From assembly GCA_945874225.1 (NCBI GenBank), contig CAMCFT010000029.1, positions 1 to 45,011 of the forward strand: a stretch of DNA of 45,011 nucleotides, written 5' to 3'. Shown one piece after another: positions 26,752 to 35,000 of the stretch (positions within the stretch are counted from its first letter, which is position 1; every line of letters starts with the position of its first letter). The notes beneath the pieces were generated by a model, which was given only the letters and a program-made list of their open reading frames with translations, was not told the DNA's origin and searched no databases. The translations under genes and the position numbers were made by a program. The DNA is from Flavobacterium psychrophilum (lineage in GTDB: Bacteria; Bacteroidota; Bacteroidia; Flavobacteriales; Flavobacteriaceae).

Positions 26752-26855
26752 ATACCGCTAGTTATTTCAAATTAGTCCAATGAAAATTGAACTAAATCAA
26801 ATATACAGCGGCATTATACAAAACCTTTGGACTAAAATATAATAAGTAATGGTAT
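26752..26855. repeat. Nested inverted repeats between ribD and the GNAT gene
   Basis: Arm 26752-26780 (ATACCGCTAG...TTAGTCCAA) and arm 26827-26855 (TTGGACTAAA...ATGGTAT) are imperfect reverse complements (about two thirds of 29 bases), best at their ends. Inside, TTAGTCCAAT and ATTGAACTAA (26773-26796) form a second dyad with one mismatch and a four-base gap. This could be an operator region or the remains of a small mobile element. Confidence 0.45.
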
Positions 26856-26871
26856 AACAATAAACAATATC

Positions 26872-26879
26872 TATTTTTG
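26872..26879 (+). promoter_or_regulatory. Candidate -7 box for the GNAT gene
   Basis: TATTTTTG is a full TAnnTTTG match 24 bases before the start codon. No TTG at -33. The nested inverted repeats lie directly upstream, where a regulator could act. Confidence 0.35.
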
Positions 26880-26903
26880 TACAATAAATTAGCATTTCAA
26901 AAA

Positions 26904-27395
26904 ATGGAAAATTGGGTCATCAGAAAAATTGAAAAAAAAGATAATCCTGCAGTTGCACAATTAATAAGAGCTGTTTTTGACGAATTAAATATTCCAAAAG
27001 TAGGAACCGCTTATGCTGATCCCTATTTAGATTTGATGTTTGAGGAATACAACAAACCAAAATCGATTTATTTTGTTGTTGAAAATGATGGCAAAATCGT
27101 TGGTGGAGCAGGAGTGGCACCACTTGAAAACGAAGCGGCAACTATTTGTGAATTGCAAAAAATGTATTTTCTGCCTGAGATTAGAGGATTAGGAATTGGA
27201 AGCCAAATGATGCACAACTGTTTGCAAGCTGCCAAGGATTTTGGTTTCGAAAAATGTTATCTCGAAACGATGCCTTTTATGTATGATGCCCAGAAACTCT
27301 ATAAAAAAGTGGGATTTGAATATATTTGTTCTCCTATGGGAAGCACAGGTCACGTATCTTGTCCGGTTTGGATGTTGAAGAATTTAGCCCCCTAA
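26904..27395 (+). CDS. GNAT-family N-acetyltransferase
   Basis: From the ATG at 26904 the product has 163 residues with a standard GNAT fold. The acetyl-CoA loop is LPEIRGLGIGSQMM (an R/Q-x-x-G-x-G motif), followed by CLQAAKDFGFEKCYLET and the tyrosine-bearing AQKLYKKVGFEYI. The substrate is unknown. The final residues LAP and the stop codon are encoded within a G/C-rich dispersed repeat, so the original end of this gene may have been different. prmC follows 35 bases later on the same strand. Confidence 0.88.
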   Translation: MENWVIRKIEKKDNPAVAQLIRAVFDELNIPKVGTAYADPYLDLMFEEYNKPKSIYFVVENDGKIVGGAGVAPLENEAATICELQKMYFLPEIRGLGIGSQMMHNCLQAAKDFGFEKCYLETMPFMYDAQKLYKKVGFEYICSPMGSTGHVSCPVWMLKNLAP

Positions 27396-27412
27396 CCCCC
27401 AAGAGGGGAATT
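27385..27412. repeat. G/C-rich dispersed repeat overlapping the GNAT stop codon
   Basis: TAGCCCCCTAACCCCCAAGA followed by GGGGAATT matches the reverse complement of the copy at 2851-2879 (GCCCCCTAACCCCC..AGGGGGAA). The GNAT stop codon (27393-27395) lies inside the element. It can fold into a C-run/G-run stem. Confidence 0.7.
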
Positions 27413-27430
27413 AAAAAACCAGAATAACTA

Positions 27431-28306
27431 ATGAAAATCAAAGATTACAGAGCCCAATTTATTCAAGAACTTTCGCCAATTTATGATTCTGGCGAAGCAG
27501 AGAGTTTCTTCTATTTGATTTTAGAAGAGATACAGCAATTGAAGAGAATTGATTTGGCTTTGAATCCCGATTTGACTTTTTCTAATGAAGAAATCCAGAT
27601 TTGGAATTCGATTTTAGAACAGTTACAACAAGAAATTCCAATTCAATATCTATTGGGGAAAACCAATTTTTATGGTTTGGATTTTGAGGTTAATGCTACT
27701 GTTTTGATTCCAAGACCAGAAACCGAAGAATTGGTGGAATGGATTATTGAAGATTGCGTCGTTCCTCGCAATGACAATGATTTAAAGATTCTTGACATTG
27801 GAACGGGAAGTGGTTGCATTGCTATTTCATTAGCAAAAAATATTCCGAATGCTCAGGTTTTTGCGATTGACGTTTCTGAAACAGCTTTGGCTACAGCCAA
27901 AAAAAACGCCAAAATCAATGAGGTAAATGTCACTTTTATTCAAAAAAATATTCTTGAAGTTGTCTCCCTGAGCGCAGTCGAAGGGTTAAATCATAAATTT
28001 GATATTATAGTTTCAAATCCACCGTACGTTCGAGAGTTGGAAAAAATGGAAATCAAGAAAAATGTTTTGGACAATGAACCTCATTTGGCTCTTTTCATAG
28101 ATGACAATGATGCTTTGGTATTTTACAAAAAAATAGCTGAATTAGCCCAGAAAAACCTATCCCAAAATGGACAACTATTCTTCGAAATTAATCAATATTT
28201 AGGAAAAGAAATGATTGATTTACTCGAAAAAATGAGTTTCAAAAATATCGAATTAAGGAAAGATATTTATGGAAATGACAGAATGATTAAGGCAAAAATC
28301 AGGTAG
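27431..28306 (+). CDS. prmC: Release-factor glutamine methyltransferase PrmC
   Basis: A 291-residue enzyme that methylates the glutamine of the GGQ motif in peptide-chain release factors. The N-terminal helical domain (1-85) is followed by the Rossmann methyltransferase: IPRPETEELVEWI (93-105), SAM motif I LDIGTGSGCIAISLA (121-135), and the catalytic SNPPYV at 195-200. Two loops look foreign: residues 108-117 (DCVVPRNDND) and 177-187 (VVSLSAVEGLN). Both are encoded by sequences resembling dispersed intergenic repeats inserted in frame. All catalytic motifs are intact, so the enzyme is probably active. The stop codon overlaps yet another repeat family. Cotranscription with the GNAT gene is likely. 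Confidence 0.93.
   Translation: MKIKDYRAQFIQELSPIYDSGEAESFFYLILEEIQQLKRIDLALNPDLTFSNEEIQIWNSILEQLQQEIPIQYLLGKTNFYGLDFEVNATVLIPRPETEELVEWIIEDCVVPRNDNDLKILDIGTGSGCIAISLAKNIPNAQVFAIDVSETALATAKKNAKINEVNVTFIQKNILEVVSLSAVEGLNHKFDIIVSNPPYVRELEKMEIKKNVLDNEPHLALFIDDNDALVFYKKIAELAQKNLSQNGQLFFEINQYLGKEMIDLLEKMSFKNIELRKDIYGNDRMIKAKIR
27752..27780. repeat. Dispersed repeat inserted in frame in prmC (copy 1)
   Basis: GATTGCGTCGTTCCTCGCAA followed by TGACAATGA resembles the repeat GATTGCTTCGTTCCTCGCAA..TGACA that I recall from intergenic regions of many bacteria. It encodes DCVVPRNDND in a surface loop between the ETEELVEWI helix and SAM motif I. It is palindromic around its centre only weakly. No second copy is visible in this window, so the repeat status relies on recollection. 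Confidence 0.55.
27961..27987. repeat. Dispersed repeat inserted in frame in prmC (copy 2)
   Basis: CCCTGAGCGCAGTCGAAGGG with flanking TGTCT and TT is the reverse complement of CCCTTCGACTGCGCTCAGGG, a sequence I recall as a common dispersed repeat in Bacteroidota genomes. It encodes SLSAVEG between the strand before the NPPY motif and the preceding loop. The core has CCCT/AGGG ends that can pair. Confidence 0.6.
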
Positions 28307-28322
28307 CAGATGGCAGGTTTCA
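28306..28322. repeat. Left arm of inverted repeats flanking the small lipoprotein gene
   Basis: GCAGATGGCAGGTTTCA is a perfect 17-base reverse complement of 28735-28751. It starts at the last base of the prmC stop codon and belongs to the same family as the copies at 13641-13759. Confidence 0.7.
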
Positions 28323-28341
28323 AACAGCAAATTCTCAAAAA

Positions 28342-28701
28342 TTATTTATTCCATTCAATAATTTTATAATCTTTAGCAATGGAATTATTATCCAAAATGA
28401 TAATTAAATCTTTGGTGTAAACAGGATCAATGTCCCAACCAAAATCAACTACAACATTAAAAAAGACTTCTTTTTTGTTTGAAGAGTCTATTTCAATTTC
28501 ACCAAAAAGTTTTTCTAATTCTGTAATGTTTAATCCCTTGATTTTATGATTTTCAAGTAAATCTTTTAGCATCGGTTCTCGATAAGAATAATAGCCAACA
28601 TCATCTTTAAGATTCCATTTTTGTTTATTGTATTTTTCTTGATTAAAAGAGCAAGAAGAAAAAAATAATATAAATATAATTGCTATATATTTTATTCCCA
28701 A
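28342..28701 (-). CDS. Small lipoprotein of unknown function
   Basis: A 119-residue protein with a lipoprotein signal peptide (hydrophobic YIAIIFILFF, lipobox FSSC with C17). The mature part has KWNLKDDVGYYSYREPML, an ITELEKLFGEIE segment that recalls the T-x-x-E-L-x-x-L-G-x-P pattern of BamE/SmpA-like lipoproteins, and a C-terminal YGWDIDPVYTKDL-like stretch (here FGWDIDPVYTKDL). I recall similar hypothetical lipoproteins in flavobacteria, but no function. The gene is bracketed by perfect 17-base inverted repeats and points opposite to prmC, with the permease gene upstream on the same strand. Confidence 0.65.
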   Translation of the reverse strand: MGIKYIAIIFILFFSSCSFNQEKYNKQKWNLKDDVGYYSYREPMLKDLLENHKIKGLNITELEKLFGEIEIDSSNKKEVFFNVVVDFGWDIDPVYTKDLIIILDNNSIAKDYKIIEWNK

Positions 28702-28734
28702 TAGTGTTCGTTTAAATCTTATTTTTCTATCATC

Positions 28735-28751
28735 TGAAACCTGCCATCTGC
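28735..28751. repeat. Right arm of inverted repeats flanking the small lipoprotein gene
   Basis: TGAAACCTGCCATCTGC, the perfect reverse complement of 28306-28322. It ends three bases from the stop codon of the permease gene (28755-28757). Confidence 0.7.
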
Positions 28752-28754
28752 AAA

Positions 28755-29996
28755 CTACTCATAGCGCAACGCTTCAATTGGATCCAGTTTTGCAGCTTTG
28801 ATAGCGGGATATAATCCAGAAACTATTGCTACGGCAAAACTTGTTATAAAGGCCGACATAATTGCAGCCCAAGGAATTACAAATACAAAATCCATTGCAG
28901 TTGCAATTGCAAAACCTATAGAAATACCGAAAACAATTCCCACTAAACCGCCCATTTGACCAATAAGCAATGTTTCTATAAAAAACTGAAATGCGATAGT
29001 GCTCTTTTTGGCTCCAAGTGCTTTTCGAACTCCAATTTCACGAGTGCGTTCTGTAACCGAAACAATCATAATATTCATAAGAGCAATTGACGATCCCAGA
29101 ATCGTAATAATACCAATAAACCAAGAGGCAATTCCCAAATATTGGGTAATGCCCAGGATTCTGTTTATAAGATCATCGCTTCGTACGACAGCAAAATCAT
29201 TGTCTTGTACTGGGCTTAATTTTCTAACTCTACGCATTGTACTGTTGGCGTTGTCGATGGCTTCGTCCAGCATTTCTTTTTTGGCAACCATAACACTCAT
29301 AGTGTAATTTATATTAGGTGCCGTAAATAGAGAACGTGCTACCTGAATAGGAATTAAAACCCTTAAGTCCTGGCTGTTGCCAAATGTGGAACCTTTCTCT
29401 TTTAGTACGCCAATAACTTTGAATTTGGCTCCGCGAATCGAAATTATTTTATCGATGGGATTTATATCTTTTAATATTCCTTTTTGAAAATCCGAGCCTA
29501 CTATGCAATTATAGGTATTGTTTTGGATGTCAAATCCAGTAAAATTTCTTCCTAAGCTAGTTTCTAAACCTGAGTTGACCATAAAATATTCATCAACCCC
29601 AACAATTGTATTTTCGGGATCAGTTTTAGTGGCTTCATATTTAATTTCGGCTGTAGAAGTTGCCGTAAAAGAAACCGAAGTTTCAGTAAGAGGAAATTTA
29701 TATTTGTTTTTAAAAGCTACCGCTTCAGGATATGAAATAATGGGATTTATAATTTCCCTTTCTTCGCCACCGTGTCTTCGAGAGGTATTCTCGTATTGAT
29801 TGATGTTGAAAGTATTCGCTCCCATCGAAGCAAAATCAGATGAAATGGTGTTCTCTAAAGCAGAAACAACCGTTAAAATTCCCACCAAAGCAGTAATTCC
29901 AATAGCAATAATCAGCACAGTAAGAATGGTGCGCAACAATTGGGTTCTGATTGAACCAAAAGCAATTCGGACGTTTTCTCGGAATAATTTAAACAT
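28755..29996 (-). CDS. MacB/FtsX-type ABC transporter permease
   Basis: A 413-residue inner-membrane protein. One transmembrane helix near the N terminus (about 22-45) is followed by a large periplasmic MacB-PCD domain (about 50-270) and three C-terminal helices (about 285-400) with the FtsX signature: VTERTREIGVRKALGAKK in the cytosolic loop and PAIKAAKLDPIEALRYE at the end. Such permeases pair with a LolD/MacB-type ATPase to drive lipoprotein transport, export or envelope remodelling by mechanotransmission. No ATPase gene is next to it in this window, so the partner must be elsewhere. The start is supported by FRENVRIAFGSIRTQLLRT, which is typical. Confidence 0.9.
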   Translation of the reverse strand: MFKLFRENVRIAFGSIRTQLLRTILTVLIIAIGITALVGILTVVSALENTISSDFASMGANTFNINQYENTSRRHGGEEREIINPIISYPEAVAFKNKYKFPLTETSVSFTATSTAEIKYEATKTDPENTIVGVDEYFMVNSGLETSLGRNFTGFDIQNNTYNCIVGSDFQKGILKDINPIDKIISIRGAKFKVIGVLKEKGSTFGNSQDLRVLIPIQVARSLFTAPNINYTMSVMVAKKEMLDEAIDNANSTMRRVRKLSPVQDNDFAVVRSDDLINRILGITQYLGIASWFIGIITILGSSIALMNIMIVSVTERTREIGVRKALGAKKSTIAFQFFIETLLIGQMGGLVGIVFGISIGFAIATAMDFVFVIPWAAIMSAFITSFAVAIVSGLYPAIKAAKLDPIEALRYE

Positions 29997-30087
29997 AGTG
30001 GCTATTTGACACGAAATTACAATTTTTGTTACAAGTTTGCTTTAGAAGATGTGATATTTATTTTAAAAACAAGATATTTGCAGTAAG

Positions 30088-30170
30088 AATTAAGAATTTC
30101 AAACAACGAATTACGATTTTGAATAAATCGATTTTATTTTTTGAAATTCATAATTCGTAATTCGTAATTT
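30088..30170. repeat. AATTCGTAATT-type repeat pair upstream of hisS
   Basis: The stretch 30091-30115 contains AATTTCAAACAACGAATTAC, and 30141-30170 contains TTGAAATTCATAATTCGTAA followed by TTCGTAATTT. The two are inverted with respect to each other and related to 17698-17731. They lie between divergent permease and hisS genes and end seven bases before the hisS start. Confidence 0.5.
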
Positions 30171-30176
30171 ATTAAA

Positions 30177-31547
30177 ATGGCTCAAAAACCTAGTATTCCA
30201 AAAGGGACAAGAGATTTTTCACCTGCAGAGGTGGCAAAACGTCAATATATTATATCCGTTATAAAAAGCAATTTCGAGAAATTTGGTTTTCAGCCGATAG
30301 AAACTCCTTCGTTCGAAAATTCCGAAACCCTGATGGGAAAATACGGTGAAGAAGGCGACCGATTGATTTTTAAGATTTTGAATTCGGGAGATTATTTGGC
30401 GAAAGCCGATGTCACATTATTGCAAAATAAGGAAAGCAATAAACTGACTTCAAGCATTTCTGAGAAAGCCTTGCGCTATGATTTAACTGTTCCGTTTGCT
30501 CGATATGTGGTACAACATCAAAGTGAAATTGAGTTCCCTTTCAAAAGATACCAAATACAGCCAGTTTGGCGAGCTGATCGTCCACAAAAAGGGCGTTTCA
30601 GAGAATTTTTTCAATGTGATGCTGATGTTGTAGGTTCAAAATCCTTGTGGCAAGAAGTTGAATTGGTACAATTATACGATTCGGTTTTTACGGAATTAGG
30701 TTTGGAAGGCGTGACGATTAAAATCAATAATCGCAAAATTCTTTCGGGAATTGCTGAAGTTATTGGAGCAAAAAATAAATTAATCGATTTCACGGTGGCT
30801 TTAGACAAACTCGACAAAATAGGCGAAGACGGAGTTAAAAAGGAAATGATTGAAAAAGGAATTTCTGAATCTGCGATTGAGAAAGTACAACCTTTATTCA
30901 ATTTCACAGGGACAATTTCGGAGAAAATCAGTAAACTTTCCACATTATTAGAAGCTTCCGAAGAAGGAATGAAAGGTGTTGAAGAGTTGCGATTTATTTG
31001 TGACAATGTGACAAATCTTGGATTGAACAAATCAATTTTAGATTTAGATGTGACTTTAGCTCGCGGATTAAATTATTATACAGGTGCTATTTTTGAAGTG
31101 GCTCCGCCAAAACAAGTTGCAATGGGTTCCATTGGTGGCGGCGGAAGATATGACGATTTGACCGGAATCTTTGGTTTGAAGGATATGAGTGGCGTTGGGA
31201 TTTCCTTTGGTTTGGACCGAATTTATTTAGTTATCGAAGAATTGAATTTATTCCCTGAAACAGTAACTTCAACATCAAAAGCATTGTTTATTAATTATGG
31301 TGAAATGGAAGCGTTGCATTCAATGAAAGCAATAACAAAATTGCGTAGTTTTGGAATAAAAGTGGAACTATATCCAGATAATGTGAAGGTGGGTAAACAA
31401 TTTCAGCACGCCGATAAACGAGGAATTCCCTATGCAGTGATTGTTGGGGAAACTGAAATGAAAGAGGGGAAATTTGCCTTGAAAAATTTAATTTCTGGCG
31501 AACAAGTTTTACTTGATTTTGAAGGTTTGAAAGAAGCGTTGTTGTAG
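30177..31547 (+). CDS. hisS: Histidyl-tRNA synthetase
   Basis: A 456-residue class II aminoacyl-tRNA synthetase. The family start [13 protein letters not shown], motif 2 region ([19 protein letters not shown], then REFFQCDAD), the histidine-specific [15 protein letters not shown] and GGGGRYDDL motifs, and motif 3 [12 protein letters not shown] are all present. The C-terminal anticodon-binding domain spans about 360-456. It charges tRNA-His. It stands alone with a strong terminator after it and a dispersed repeat before it. Confidence 0.97.
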   Translation: MAQKPSIPKGTRDFSPAEVAKRQYIISVIKSNFEKFGFQPIETPSFENSETLMGKYGEEGDRLIFKILNSGDYLAKADVTLLQNKESNKLTSSISEKALRYDLTVPFARYVVQHQSEIEFPFKRYQIQPVWRADRPQKGRFREFFQCDADVVGSKSLWQEVELVQLYDSVFTELGLEGVTIKINNRKILSGIAEVIGAKNKLIDFTVALDKLDKIGEDGVKKEMIEKGISESAIEKVQPLFNFTGTISEKISKLSTLLEASEEGMKGVEELRFICDNVTNLGLNKSILDLDVTLARGLNYYTGAIFEVAPPKQVAMGSIGGGGRYDDLTGIFGLKDMSGVGISFGLDRIYLVIEELNLFPETVTSTSKALFINYGEMEALHSMKAITKLRSFGIKVELYPDNVKVGKQFQHADKRGIPYAVIVGETEMKEGKFALKNLISGEQVLLDFEGLKEALL

Positions 31548-31625
31548 GCTACAATTTTTAACCCTATAAGGAAATAAGTTGATTTAAGTTGAGGTATTTA
31601 TAGAAATACAGTTTTGATATAAACG

Positions 31626-31658
31626 AAAAATGTCTCGAGAATATCGAGACATTTTTTT
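31626..31658. terminator. Terminator between hisS and the small Cys-rich gene
   Basis: AAAAATGTCTCGA pairs perfectly with TCGAGACATTTTT around a GAATA loop, with further T after it. The flanking A and T runs allow it to work for both convergent genes. Confidence 0.9.
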
Positions 31659-31672
31659 GGGTAATCAGTAAG

Positions 31673-31891
31673 TTATGCTTTTTTAGCACAACAGCTTTTA
31701 GTCGTTTTTGCGCATTTTGCTTTTTCTTCAGCTATACATTTTGCTTTTTCTTCGGCAGTACATTTTTTAGTATTATTTTTTGCGCAACAAGCTTCTTTTT
31801 TTACAGGAGCTTTTGTAGTAGGTTTTGTTTCTTGAGCACTAACACTAATAGTGAAAAGGGCAATTGCTAAAACGGTAAATAAATTTTTCAT
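31673..31891 (-). CDS. Small exported Cys/Lys-rich protein
   Basis: A 72-residue protein with a clear signal peptide (MKNLFTVLAIALFTISVSAQ). The mature part of about 52 residues is extremely lysine- and cysteine-rich, with seven cysteines at 35, 36, 44, 52, 60, 67 and 68. Three of them are spaced exactly eight residues apart in a CTAEEKAK / CIAEEKAK / C repeat, flanked by CC pairs on each side. This suggests metal binding, disulfide cross-linking or both in the periplasm; it is not a recognised family. Similar small proteins may be under-annotated because of their length. A TATATTTG -7 box lies upstream at 31958-31965. The strong signal peptide and its own terminator argue that the gene is real. 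Confidence 0.75.
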   Translation of the reverse strand: MKNLFTVLAIALFTISVSAQETKPTTKAPVKKEACCAKNNTKKCTAEEKAKCIAEEKAKCAKTTKSCCAKKA

Positions 31892-31957
31892 TTTTTTTAT
31901 TTTTATTTATGGGGTTACTATTTATTTTTAATTCGGAATAACATTCAAAATCGGTAA

Positions 31958-31965
31958 CAAATATA
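31958..31965 (-). promoter_or_regulatory. Candidate -7 box for the small Cys-rich gene
   Basis: TATATTTG on the minus strand matches TAnnTTTG, about 66 bases upstream of the start codon. No TTG is found at the usual -33 spacing. Confidence 0.35.
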
Positions 31966-32033
31966 TTAAGAAAAAACACTATAAAAACACGAAACAAGTT
32001 AATATTTCCTTAATAAATTAGGTTTTATAATAT

Positions 32034-35000
32034 TTATTTGATGATAATTTTTTTGCTAATTTCACTTTTTGATGTTTTAACTTTTACAATATAAATTCCA
32101 GAAGGCATATTTTTAATTGGAATCTGAATATTAGTTTGCTCTTTGTCTTCAACATCCCATTTGTTGATAACCTGACCTATCATATTATAAAGGGAAACAG
32201 TATTTACTGTTGAATCCAGAATATTATTTCGGATTATTAATGTTTTATAGTTGTTAGAATACAACACGACAATTCCGTCACTCGAATCTGTTTCTACTAC
32301 GTCTAGAGTTTTCGTTTGACTTTCAAATCGCAATGAGAAGCGTTTGTTATATTCTCCTACTGCAAGTGCTATTTTTAAATCACTTGACTTAAGGTCGTGA
32401 TATATTCCTGTTAGCGTATCGTGTAAGTAAATTTTAGTATTGGAAGCAACATTTTCCAATTCATCAATTTTTATGGTTACTTCTCCTTCGTTTGCAATGA
32501 CTAAGCCTAAAGGAAGCACTTGATTAACATTAAAATCGGGAACACCTTGGATGACAAATTGACTACCGCTAATTTCCCAGAACATATCATTTTCATTGGT
32601 GTCAAACATTGGAGCATCATAACCAATATCAAAAAGATTGGTAGTATTAGGATCAGTTCCAACTAATAATTGTCTGTGCGCTCCAATTGGTGAGTCAAAG
32701 CCCAATCTAATTTTTTGTTTAACCTCTGAACTTGCTTTAGAAGTTCCTCTTTTTTTCATAAAAACAGAACTTGCTGCGGACTTAGCATCTGCATCTTCTC
32801 TTTTGAAAACACGCTGGCTGTTTTTGAAATTTAGGATTCCACCTGTAACTGTTGCTGTTCCACCTGATATTGAAGAATCTAAGTAGGCATCTACAAAAAA
32901 TCCTTGCCCCACAGGAATGAATTGTTGAGGTATAATTGATCCTCTGGCACCATCATTTAGATTTAAAGAACTGTTATTAATAGCTTCTACACCGCCAATT
33001 AATGTATAAGAAGCGTAGCCACCTTCATATTCAGCAAGGTTATGATTATTTGACAGTCCAAAATGATCCCAGAAATAGAGTGCTCCATTAAATATGTTGG
33101 AACTAGCTCTGCCTGCCAAGTTATCTAAAATAAATTCATTAGCATCAAGGGCAGATGGATATGGATTTCCTACTAAATAAGTTTGGTCAAAAGGTAACGA
33201 TAATGAAATAGTTCCGTTATTTGGTTTACCAACAAAAACATAGTTTTGAGTTGCATCAATTGTCGTAATTCCACCTGTTCCTTTCATAGTAAATCCTTCG
33301 CCTGTTTTTAAAAGCCCGATGTTTCCAATATAGTTCCATTGGAAATAATCTTCCCAGTCGGTATTCGTCTCGAGAGTTTGGGAATTGTAAGACCATATCC
33401 AACGGTTACTTGTTTTTATAGGGTTTGATAATGTTCCATCCGCAAAATAGGCGCCATCGCCAAATGTTATTGTGCTTGGACTAGCTGAATTTGTTCCATC
33501 TTTTAAAGAACTTGAAGGCGAGTATGTTGTATTGTTAATTACTCCTTGAATATTGCTTACTGGTGATGACCAATAATTGTAATTGTAGCTATTTTTTTTG
33601 CCTTGTTGATCACGCTCAATATATCCCGTACTAGTTACGTCTAAAATACTTTCGCTGAACTGAGTTGGGGTATATCTCTTTTCTAATAATTGTGATTCAC
33701 CCACAAGATCAATATTACCATTCAGTTTTAGATAATGGGTAATCCATAAACCTTGACCATCATTTTTTTCAATAGGTGTGGTTACTATTGGATCTGCAAT
33801 TGTTAATTTACCATCGGTTGAAATTAATCCTAATACTGTAATATCTTTATCTCCGGAACTAATGTTGTGAGAAGTTTGAACAATATTCCAATCAATTTGA
33901 GTTCCAAAAACCGTGCTATTTGGAGTATACCAAACAACAGGTTGTGCCCAGGTATTATTGTTATTCCAAAGACCGTTGTTAGCAGATTTGTATGGTAACG
34001 GAGCTGTTTCTTGTTGAGGTGAATAAATATTTCTTAATCTACCATTTAGGCTGCCTTTATATGGAGATAAATATCCACAATTCACAGTCATACGATAATA
34101 TCCATCTAAATCTGACCATAGTAAAGGGTCGTTATCATCATCGGTGCCATTTTGTGTTAGATCAGGACCATAAATTTTTATAGGTACTACTTCTCCCATC
34201 ACATTATCACCACCGTCCAGTTTTATTTCTTGATTCATCATTTGGCGAATATGCTCTATGTTTAGTGCTTTGTTCCAAATTCTTAATTCATCTATCCAAC
34301 CATAGTAATAGTTTACAGGTTTATTAGGAGCTTTATTCGCTTGATCCATAGCTCCTAATATGCATTGCATACTATTATTTGTAGGAGCGATACCATTTTC
34401 GCTTGCTTTTTCTACACCATCAATATATAATTTATAGGTAGTGCCATTAAAAGTTACTGCAATATGATGCCATGTTATTGCATCTATGGCATTACTTGAA
34501 ATAAAATTAGTAAGACCCCAATGAAATTCTACGTAGTTTCCATTTAATCTTAAATCGTATCCTGATGCTAAATTATTAGCATCACGTTTTGATATTAGAC
34601 TTTGAGTGCCTATTAAATCACCAGCTTTTATCCACATTTCAATACTAAATGGTCCTGTTTTATCATAATTATCTTTAAAAGTGATGTAGTCATTTACGCC
34701 ATCAAAATCAATCTGATTGCAACTATTAATAGTTACTTGTACGGTGCTAGCACATTCATTTACAGTCCATCTAAGAGTATATGTTCCTGGTTTTCCAGTA
34801 AATGTTGCATTAGGATCATTAGGATTAGAAAACGAAGTGGTTCCAGTACATGCAGTTGGCGCTGAAGCTATACTCCAAGTTCCAATTTTACCAGTGGCTG
34901 GGTAATCTGGTGAAAGTGGAGTTGCGTTAGGGACTTTATAATTATTATTGTAAACGCCTTTATCATAATTATATTGAGCCGTTTTAGTATTATCATAAGC

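Noticed and set aside
26695..26903. FMN riboswitch upstream of ribD
   Set aside because: The conserved RFN core (AGGGCGGGG-like segments) is not present; the candidate promoter also leaves almost no leader.
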